From positions 1,550,001 to 1,614,000 of the forward strand of contig NZ_SZPZ01000002.1 of assembly GCF_005233875.1 (NCBI RefSeq): DNA of 64,000 nt. Reading direction: 5' to 3'. Shown here piece by piece: positions 58,032 to 64,000 of the stretch (position 1 is the first letter of the stretch; each line of letters starts with the position of its first letter). The translations under genes and the position numbers were made by a program. The stretch comes from Kribbella jiaozuonensis. GTDB lineage: Bacteria > Actinomycetota > Actinomycetes > Propionibacteriales > Kribbellaceae. Below the pieces are notes generated by a model. The model ran no database searches, was not told where the DNA came from, and saw only the letters and a program-made list of their open reading frames with translations.

Positions 58032-59174
58032 ATGTCACGCATTACCCAGGTTGAGGTCTTCCCGGTCGCGGTGCCGTTCGCGCGCCGGTTCGTACTCGGC
58101 AGCGGCGCGGTCGGCTCCCCCGATGCGGCGCCCGATCAGGCGGGCGCGGTGATCTTCGTGAAGCTGACCACCGAGGACGGCGTTGTCGGCTGGGGTGAGC
58201 AGCGCGCGCTGCCGAGCTGGAGCTACGAGACGGCCGAGACGATGGCGGTCGTGATCCGGCGGCATCTCACGCCGATCCTGCTCGAGCTCACGCCGTTCGA
58301 TGTCGAGCTGTTCCATCAGCGCGCAGCCAAGCGGCTCAGCCCGGCGGTGTCGAACGGGTTCCCGTTCGCCCGGGCGGCGATCGATGTCGCGATGCACGAC
58401 GCGGCGGGCAAGCTGGCCGGCGTACCTGTGCATGCGCTGCTCGGCGGGAAGATCCACGACGAGATCCCGCTCTGCTCGGCGATCGGGGTCGGGGACCAGG
58501 ACGCCGTACGTGAGCATGCGATCCAGTCGTCGGACTATGCGGCGTACAAGGTCAAGATCGGCGGCGATCTGGATGCGGACACCGCCGCGATCGAGACCGT
58601 TGCAGAGGTTGCCGACGGCAAGCCACTCTGGCTCGACGCGAACCAGTCCTATCGGCCCAGCGCGCTCAGGCAGCTGCGCGACCGGACCGCGGGCATCCGT
58701 ACGATTCATTGCATCGAGCAACCGGTGCCGAGTACCGACACGCTGGCCATGGCGCGGCTGCGCGAGCTGATCGACCTGCCGATCGCGATCGACGAAGGCA
58801 GCTTCTCCGCGCAGGACCTGGCGCGCGCGATCCGGCTCAACGCCGCCGACCTGGTCGTCGTCAAGGTCTGCAAGTCCGGCGGACTGCGCAACGCACTGAA
58901 GACCGCCCAGACCGCGCTCGCCGGCGGTCTCGAGATTCTCGCCAGCGGCCTGACCGACTGCGGAGTCGCGTTCGCCGCCGCACTGCACGTGTTCAGTCAG
59001 CTCGAGCTCGCCCTGCCCGCCGAGCTCAACGGGCCGGAGCTGCTGACCGATCTGTACGTCGAGGGGCTGAGCATCACCAAGGCCGTCGCCACGGTCCCCA
59101 CCGCCCCTGGATTGGGCGTCGAGGTCGACGAGGAACGCATCCGCGCGGAGTCGATCGACCTGCTCTACCGGTGA
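58032..59174 (+). CDS. Enolase-superfamily enzyme (mandelate racemase/muconate lactonizing type)
   Basis: 380 residues. N-terminal capping domain, then barrel residues: Lys-x-Lys in AYKVKIGGD near 172, metal ligands Asp in LWLDANQS, Glu in IHCIEQPV, Asp in IAIDEGSF, and Lys in VVKVCKSGGL. This matches the MLE subgroup, which includes muconate cycloisomerases, dipeptide epimerases and some acid-sugar dehydratase relatives. The substrate cannot be read from sequence. Shine-Dalgarno GAGGAAC, 11 bases after the dehydrogenase stop. Confidence 0.9.
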   Translation: MSRITQVEVFPVAVPFARRFVLGSGAVGSPDAAPDQAGAVIFVKLTTEDGVVGWGEQRALPSWSYETAETMAVVIRRHLTPILLELTPFDVELFHQRAAKRLSPAVSNGFPFARAAIDVAMHDAAGKLAGVPVHALLGGKIHDEIPLCSAIGVGDQDAVREHAIQSSDYAAYKVKIGGDLDADTAAIETVAEVADGKPLWLDANQSYRPSALRQLRDRTAGIRTIHCIEQPVPSTDTLAMARLRELIDLPIAIDEGSFSAQDLARAIRLNAADLVVVKVCKSGGLRNALKTAQTALAGGLEILASGLTDCGVAFAAALHVFSQLELALPAELNGPELLTDLYVEGLSITKAVATVPTAPGLGVEVDEERIRAESIDLLYR

Positions 59175-59182
59175 GGAGAACC

Positions 59183-60505
59183 ATGCAAACAAAGCTGTCC
59201 CGCCGCGGCTTCCTCGGGATGACCGGCTTCGCCGGACTCGGGATCGCCGCGGCCGGAACCCTGGCCGGGTGCTCGTCCGGGCCGCCGTCCGGTGCCGCCA
59301 CCTGGTCGATGTGGTCCAGCAGTGCCGCCGAGAAGAAGGTCTGGGACGACTTCGGCAAGTACGTCGAGCAGCAGCTCAAGGTCAAGTCGGTCGCCAGCCT
59401 CACGCCGTCCCCCAGCTACCCGACCAAGCTCGACCTCCAACTCGTCAGCGGTACGGCGAGCCTGGTGACCGCGCTCAACGGCACGCTGATCCCGACGTAC
59501 GCCGCCCGTGGCGCGCACCGGCCGCTCGACGACCTGATCGCCAACGACCCGGATTTCACGCTGGACGACTTCTACCAGACCAGCAGAAGCATCAGCAGCT
59601 TCAACGGCAAGACCTACGCGATCGGCTTCGACGTCGCGCCGACGGTCATGTACTACAACAAGGACCTGCTGAAGAAGCAGGGCATCCCGTTGCCGTCGCC
59701 GACCGAGCCGATGTCCTGGGCAACGTTCCGGGATCTCTGCAAGCAGCTCACCAAACCCGGCCAGCAGTACGGCTTCACCTGCGCGCCCGCCATCGACGAC
59801 CTGGTGTCCTGGATCTACTGCGCGGGCGGCAACGTGATGAGCGACGACGGCAGCCGCAGCACGCTGGGTGATCCGGAAGCGATGGAGGCACTGCAGTACG
59901 TCATCGACCTCTTCGTCAAGGACAAGGTCACGCCGCCGATCAAGAACCTCGTCACCGAGAGCTCGCTGTCGAACTTCATGCAGGGCAATGTCGCGTTCAT
60001 GCAGAACGGCCCGTGGCAGGTCGTCAACGCTCGCAAGGCAAAGTTCGACTGGGACATCATTCCGTTCCCGGCCGGGGCTGCCGGGAGCAAGCCGCGGGTC
60101 TCGGGATCCAGCTTCGCGATTCCATCGGGGGTGCGCGATGGTGCCGAGCTCGACCTCGCGTGGAAGCTGATGAAGACCCTGACCAGCACCGGCGCACTCG
60201 ACATCTACGCCAAGGCCGGCCGCAACAACCCGGCCAGGCTCAGCGCCGGCAGCGCGTTCCAGCCGCCGCCGGACAACCTCGGCATCGTCCAGCAGATCCT
60301 GGCCGGCAAGCTCGCCGGCGGTCACGCCTTCGACGTCACCACGAACTGGAACCAGGTCAAGCAGTTGCTCGGTCAGGATCTGCCCCGGACCTTCCTCGGC
60401 CAGGTCAGCGTCCCGGACGCGATCAACGGGCTCACCCCGCGCCTCGACATCCTGATGCGCCAGCACCTCGACACCGTCCGCCAAGCCACCGCCAGGAAGG
60501 GGTGA
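59183..60505 (+). CDS. ABC sugar transporter substrate-binding lipoprotein (Tat signal)
   Basis: 440 residues. Twin-arginine motif SRRGFLGM and lipobox LAGC with Cys30. The mature part is a type I family extracellular solute-binding fold (FYQTSRSISSFNGKTYAIGFD, MYYNKDLLKKQGI, FMQGNVAFMQNGPWQVV). GAGGAGAA precedes the ATG, 8 bases after the preceding stop. It delivers an oligosaccharide or sugar-acid conjugate to the two permeases downstream. Confidence 0.93.
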   Translation: MQTKLSRRGFLGMTGFAGLGIAAAGTLAGCSSGPPSGAATWSMWSSSAAEKKVWDDFGKYVEQQLKVKSVASLTPSPSYPTKLDLQLVSGTASLVTALNGTLIPTYAARGAHRPLDDLIANDPDFTLDDFYQTSRSISSFNGKTYAIGFDVAPTVMYYNKDLLKKQGIPLPSPTEPMSWATFRDLCKQLTKPGQQYGFTCAPAIDDLVSWIYCAGGNVMSDDGSRSTLGDPEAMEALQYVIDLFVKDKVTPPIKNLVTESSLSNFMQGNVAFMQNGPWQVVNARKAKFDWDIIPFPAGAAGSKPRVSGSSFAIPSGVRDGAELDLAWKLMKTLTSTGALDIYAKAGRNNPARLSAGSAFQPPPDNLGIVQQILAGKLAGGHAFDVTTNWNQVKQLLGQDLPRTFLGQVSVPDAINGLTPRLDILMRQHLDTVRQATARKG

Positions 60506-60510
60506 ACCCC

Positions 60511-61455
60511 ATGGCCGTCGATACCGCACCTGCGGTCACCGCCCTGCCACCAACCCCTCAGCCGTCCAAACCCACTCCCCGATGGCGCAGCCGCGAAGCG
60601 CTGACCGCCTGGCTGTTCATCCTGCCCAGCCTGATCGGCTTCCTGATCTTCACCGCCGGACCGGTCGTTGCCGCGGGCGTCATCTCGCTGCTCAACTGGA
60701 ACCTGTTCAGCGCACCGACCTGGGCCGGCCTGCACAACTTCGCCCGCCTCGGCCCCGACCCGACGTTCTGGTCCGCCCTCGGCAACACCGCGTACTTCAC
60801 CTTGGTCAGCGTGCCGCTCACGATCGTCGTCAGCCTCGCCCTCGCGCTCCTGCTCAACCAGGGCGTACGCCGGGTCGCCGTCTTCCGGTCGCTGCTGCTG
60901 TTGCCGTACGCAACCATCACGGTGGCGGTGGCGTTCGTCTGGATCTGGCTCTACATCCCGCACGACGGCCTGGTGAACGCCGTGCTCGGCTGGTTCGGCA
61001 TCAACGGACCGGCATGGCTGATCTCGGACAACTGGGCGATGCCCGCCCTGATCCTGATGAGCGTCTGGAAGAGCTTCGGCTTCGGCATGGTCGTCTTCCT
61101 CGCCGGCCTCCAGGCGATCCCGCAACAGCTCTACGAAGCCGGCCGCGTGGACGGTACGTCGCCCTGGAACAGCTTCCGCCACATCACACTGCCCATGCTC
61201 TCCCCCGCTTTGTTCTTCGTCATCGTCACGTCGGTGATCGGATCGTTCCAGGTCTTCGACCAGGCACTGATCATGACGAACGGCGGACCGGGTACCCGCA
61301 CCACCACGCTGGTCATGTACATCTACCGGACCGGCTTCGAGAACTACGACCAGGGGTACGCCGCGGCGCAGTCGCTGGTGCTGTTCGCGTTCATCGTCGT
61401 CATCACCACCGGCCAGTTCCTCTTCCAGCGCAAGTTGGTGCACTATGACAACTGA
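60511..61455 (+). CDS. ABC sugar transporter permease (MalF-like)
   Basis: 314 residues, six predicted membrane helices after a cytosolic tail (first LTAWLFILPSLIGFLIFTAG). The EAA loop is YEAGRVDGTSPWNSFRHITLP near residue 210, which contacts the ATPase. CUT1-type sugar importer subunit. Five bases after the binding protein gene and overlapping the next permease by 11 bases. No ATPase is encoded in the operon, so a shared MsiK-type ATPase is expected. Confidence 0.93.
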   Translation: MAVDTAPAVTALPPTPQPSKPTPRWRSREALTAWLFILPSLIGFLIFTAGPVVAAGVISLLNWNLFSAPTWAGLHNFARLGPDPTFWSALGNTAYFTLVSVPLTIVVSLALALLLNQGVRRVAVFRSLLLLPYATITVAVAFVWIWLYIPHDGLVNAVLGWFGINGPAWLISDNWAMPALILMSVWKSFGFGMVVFLAGLQAIPQQLYEAGRVDGTSPWNSFRHITLPMLSPALFFVIVTSVIGSFQVFDQALIMTNGGPGTRTTTLVMYIYRTGFENYDQGYAAAQSLVLFAFIVVITTGQFLFQRKLVHYDN

Positions 61456-62269
61456 TGCCCGCCGCAAGCTGATCGTCTTCGCGTGCTTCCTGGTCACCGC
61501 GCTCACGCTGATCCCGGTCGTGATGATGGTGCTGGTCGCGTTCCAGTCCGACGCCGAATCGATGGCGGCCAAGCCGTCGTTCTGGCCGAGCAGCTGGCAC
61601 CCCGAGAACCTCACCCGCGCGTTCGACCTCGTCCCGCTCGGCAAGTACCTGCTCAACACGATCTACTTCGCCGGCGGTACGACGATCCTCGAAACGGTCA
61701 CCGCTGCGCTCGCGGCATACGCGTTCGCACGGCTGAACTTCCCAGGCCGGAGCTGGCTGTTCGGGATCTACCTGGCCACGCTGATGATCCCGTCGCAGGT
61801 GACGCTGATCCCGCAGTTCGTGCTGGTCGCGAAGCTGCACGGCATCGACACCTGGCCCGGGATGATCCTGCCGCACGCGTTCACCGCGATCGGGGTGTTC
61901 CTGCTGCGGCAGTTCTTCCTCGGCATCCCGCGCGACTACGAGGAGGCAGCCCGGCTGGACGGTGCGAACCGTTGGCAGGCATTCGTCCGGGTCATCGTGC
62001 CGCTCGCAGTACCAGCGATCGCGACGCTCGCCGTGTTCAAGTTCATCGGCCAGTGGAACAACCTGCTCTGGCCGCTCGTCATCTCCAACAGCGACGCGAC
62101 CCGCACGGCGGCCGTCGGCCTGCAGGTCTTCCAGGACACCAACGGCACCCAGTGGAACTTGTTGCTGATGGCAGCGACCGTCACCACGATCCCGCTGATC
62201 GTCCTGTTCTTCCTCACCCAACGCTGGTTCGTCCGAGGTATCACCATGAGTGGTCTAGGAGGTCGCTGA
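61445..62269 (+). CDS. ABC sugar transporter permease (MalG-like)
   Basis: 274 residues, six predicted helices. First helix LIVFACFLVTALTLIPVVMMVLV, EAA loop YEEAARLDGANRWQAFVRVIVP near residue 165, last helix TTIPLIVLFFLTQRWFVRGI. Partner of the preceding permease; they form the membrane channel. Overlaps that gene by 11 bases and ends 3 bases before the isomerase gene. Confidence 0.93.
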   Translation: MTTDARRKLIVFACFLVTALTLIPVVMMVLVAFQSDAESMAAKPSFWPSSWHPENLTRAFDLVPLGKYLLNTIYFAGGTTILETVTAALAAYAFARLNFPGRSWLFGIYLATLMIPSQVTLIPQFVLVAKLHGIDTWPGMILPHAFTAIGVFLLRQFFLGIPRDYEEAARLDGANRWQAFVRVIVPLAVPAIATLAVFKFIGQWNNLLWPLVISNSDATRTAAVGLQVFQDTNGTQWNLLLMAATVTTIPLIVLFFLTQRWFVRGITMSGLGGR

Positions 62270-62272
62270 ACA

Positions 62273-63055
62273 ATGACCTATCTGTGGTCCGTCTTCACCA
62301 AGCCCTGGTCCGGCCTTCCCGGCGACGAGCTCGGCCGGCTCGTCGCAGGCATCGGCTTCAGCGGCGCCGAGATCCCGGTCCGCGACACGGCGTACGTCAC
62401 GCCGGCGAACGCCAGTGTCGAGCTGCCGAAGTTCACCGCGCAGTTGCGGGCCGAGGGCATCGAACCGATCAGCGTCGCGAGCGACCTGTCCGAGCAGGTG
62501 TTCGCAGCCTGCGCGGAGGCCGGTGTGCCGATGATCCGGATCATGGCCGAGCTCGGCCCCGACGGGTACGCCGCTTCCGTGCAGCGCAACCGCGCTCTCC
62601 TTGAGCAGGCGGTCCCACTGACCGAGCGGTACGACGTGCAGGTCGGCGTACAGCCGCATCATGGAAGGTTCGTGTCGTCGACGCTCGGCGTACTGCAACT
62701 GCTCGAAGGACTGCCCGATCGATACAGGCTCGTGTGGGACGCGGCGCACGATGCGCTGGCCGGTGATCATCCCGCGGTGACGCTCGAGCTCGGCGCGGAG
62801 CGCCTCGGGATCGTGAACCTGAAGAACGTGCACTACCTGCGGACGGACGCCGGCTGGAAGACGAACTTCGTGGAGGCCGAGGACGGTCTCGCCGACTGGC
62901 CGGCCGCCTTCGCCGCACTGGAGAAGGTCGGGTACGCGGGCCCGATCTGCCTGACAGGTCAGTACTCCGATCCCGACGTGCCGGTGGAAGAGCGGCTGAA
63001 AAGAGACCTGCGCTTCGCTGTCACATCGGCCGCGCAGCATCCGTCAAGGGAGTGA
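62273..63055 (+). CDS. Sugar phosphate isomerase/epimerase family protein
   Basis: 260 residues, xylose-isomerase-like TIM barrel (AP endonuclease 2 family). Candidate metal ligands: Glu in RIMAELGPDGY, His-His in GVQPHHGRF, Asp/His in VWDAAHDAL, and His in LKNVHYL. It isomerises, epimerises or dehydrates a sugar or keto acid. Last gene of the catabolic operon by spacing (3 bases after the permease). A sugar-acid pathway is inferred from the neighbours. Confidence 0.9.
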   Translation: MTYLWSVFTKPWSGLPGDELGRLVAGIGFSGAEIPVRDTAYVTPANASVELPKFTAQLRAEGIEPISVASDLSEQVFAACAEAGVPMIRIMAELGPDGYAASVQRNRALLEQAVPLTERYDVQVGVQPHHGRFVSSTLGVLQLLEGLPDRYRLVWDAAHDALAGDHPAVTLELGAERLGIVNLKNVHYLRTDAGWKTNFVEAEDGLADWPAAFAALEKVGYAGPICLTGQYSDPDVPVEERLKRDLRFAVTSAAQHPSRE

Positions 63056-63093
63056 ATGGCAACTAAACCACGAACCCTGATGGAGAACCTCCC

Positions 63094-63549
63094 ATGCAAG
63101 CACGGATGACGAACCCCGCGGAGATCCTGCCGGACGCCACCAAGGGCATTCAGAACATCTACAAGGCGATCGGCCAGTCCGGTACGGACGGCAAGATCCT
63201 CGAGCTCGTGCACCTGCGGGCCAGCCAGATCAACGGTTGCTCGCCCTGTGTGTTCGGCGGGATCAAGTCGGCGCTGAAGAACGGCGAGACCGACGAGCGG
63301 CTGCACCAGGTCGCCGCCTGGCGGGAGTCCGACCTGTTCACCGACGGCGAGCGGGCCGCACTCGAGATGGCGGAGGCCGCGACCCGGCTGGCCGACAACC
63401 CGACCGCGGTCAGTGACGAGATCTGGGCCGAGGCGGAAAAGCACTTCGGCGAGAAGGAACTGTCGGCGATCGTGCTGATGATCGCGCTCACCAACATGTT
63501 CAACCGGATCAACACCACCGTGCGTCAGCCGGCCGGCGCCACCTGGTAG
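63094..63549 (+). CDS. Carboxymuconolactone decarboxylase family (AhpD-like) protein
   Basis: 151 residues. The CMD/AhpD motif is ELVHLRASQINGCSPCVFGG with Cys49 and Cys52 (CxxC) and the preceding Glu and following aromatic environment. Likely a disulfide reductase or peroxidase of the AhpD type. A 38-base gap from the sugar isomerase allows readthrough. It is followed by a hairpin at 63561-63593. Confidence 0.9.
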   Translation: MQARMTNPAEILPDATKGIQNIYKAIGQSGTDGKILELVHLRASQINGCSPCVFGGIKSALKNGETDERLHQVAAWRESDLFTDGERAALEMAEAATRLADNPTAVSDEIWAEAEKHFGEKELSAIVLMIALTNMFNRINTTVRQPAGATW

Positions 63550-63560
63550 TTCGATAGCGT

Positions 63561-63593
63561 GAGCCCCGGATGTCGAGAAGACGTCCGGGGCTC
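63561..63593 (+). terminator. Hairpin terminator-like element after the AhpD-like gene
   Basis: 14-bp stem (63561-63574 with 63580-63593), one G-U wobble, loop GAGAA. No U-tract. It lies 11 bases after the stop and overlaps the promoter motif of the next gene. Confidence 0.6.
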
Positions 63594-63597
63594 CGAC
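63571..63597 (+). promoter_or_regulatory. Putative ECF42-dependent promoter before the third DGPF gene
   Basis: TGTCGA (63571-63576), 17-base spacer, CGAC (63594-63597), about 25 bases before the ATG. Same element order and spacing as at 29974-30000. It overlaps the terminator hairpin. Confidence 0.45.
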
Positions 63598-63621
63598 GTA
63601 CCGGGTGAATGGAGGCACGCG

Positions 63622-63972
63622 ATGAAATACATGCTGCTGATCTACGGAAACGAAGAAACCTGGGACACCCTGCACGCCGAGGGAATCGAGCAAGTGCTTG
63701 ACCAGCACCGCGCCCTCTCCGAGGAGCTCGAGGCAAAAGGCGAGCTCGTCGACGGAATGGGCCTCACCACCGCGAACGCCCGGGTGATCAGGGTCCACGA
63801 CGGCGTCCCCGCCGTCACCGACGGCCCCTTCACCGAAGCCAAGGAAGTCCTGGCCGGCTACTACATCCTCAACTGCACCCTCGACCGCGCCACCGAGATC
63901 GCCGCCCGCCTGCCCGAGGCGCCGTACTCCCCGATCGAGATCCGCGAGTTCTCGGATCCGATGGAATCGTAG
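63622..63972 (+). CDS. DGPF (YCII-related) protein, third copy
   Basis: 116 residues. Signature AVTDGPFTEAKEVLAGYYIL near 67-86, closer to the canonical DGPF form than the two copies at 29 kb. GGAGG precedes the ATG. Such genes are normally followed by an ECF42-type sigma gene; the window ends 28 bases later, so that gene may lie just outside. A putative ECF42 promoter is upstream. Confidence 0.88.
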   Translation: MKYMLLIYGNEETWDTLHAEGIEQVLDQHRALSEELEAKGELVDGMGLTTANARVIRVHDGVPAVTDGPFTEAKEVLAGYYILNCTLDRATEIAARLPEAPYSPIEIREFSDPMES

Positions 63973-64000
63973 GGACTTGCCGGCCTCAGCTGGGCGTCGA

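Overview
The window is high-GC DNA with dense genes and short gaps; no gene-free stretch exceeds 250 bases. It reads as the chromosome of a filamentous or nocardioform actinomycete, and Kribbella-like is my best guess. Grounds: a mycothiol-type DinB protein, an F420-type luciferase-like oxidoreductase, an ECF42 sigma factor with DGPF partners, paired WYL regulators, a Tat lipoprotein sugar transporter without its own ATPase, many single-gene transcription units, and widespread leaderless starts (TANNNT hexamer 6-7 nt before the start codon). I saw no rRNA, tRNA, CRISPR, transposase, integrase or prophage gene. The organism assignment is inference.

Layout. 1-11.4 kb: 5' part of pepN, aldo/keto reductase + yaaA, secreted HNH nuclease, LuxR-type regulator, APC permease, Cmx-like MFS pump, rhomboid protease, PLP-dependent dehydratase and a PrpE-type acyl-CoA synthetase. 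11.4-21.6 kb: small enzymes and regulators (alpha/beta hydrolase, NAD(P)-binding protein, OsmC, MarR, RmlD-like epimerase, a possible papain-fold protein, Lrp/AsnC, LLM oxidoreductase + nucleoside deaminase, a Pro/Gln-rich membrane protein, two divergent WYL regulators, an isochorismatase). 21.6-30.6 kb: aldo/keto reductase, phosphotransferase, a MarR-DHA2 pump-isochorismatase-fold operon, methyltransferase, Nudix, tautomerase, and an ECF42 sigma factor with two DGPF proteins.

30.6-43.5 kb: VOC protein, a 1252-residue secreted subtilase ending in a strong terminator, XRE/Ohr divergent pair, HAD phosphatase, three VOC proteins around an AraC-VOC-UvrA2 resistance-type module, DinB and an endonuclease/phosphatase-fold membrane protein. 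43.5-52.2 kb: Tat-exported helical-barrel protein, saccharopine-dehydrogenase-like protein divergent from a GlxA regulator, AraC + SDR, Rsm22-like methyltransferase, a degenerate PCD-VOC fusion, pentapeptide-DinB protein, and a divergent second-looking UMP kinase. 52.2-56 kb: a tetracycline-type ribosomal protection protein with a short leader ORF overlapping its start, a PrmC-like methyltransferase and an SDR. 56-63.1 kb: a LysR regulator divergent from a six-gene catabolic operon (2-hydroxyacid dehydrogenase, enolase-superfamily enzyme, ABC binding protein, two permeases, sugar isomerase). 63.1-64 kb: AhpD-like protein and a third DGPF protein.

How it works together. Most units are stand-alone housekeeping or stress genes with a local regulator and a visible dyad in the intergenic gap. 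Three parts look like real systems: the sugar-acid uptake/catabolism operon, the ECF42/DGPF signalling cassette (with a matching promoter motif ahead of the distant third DGPF gene), and the ribosomal protection gene with its overlapping leader ORF.
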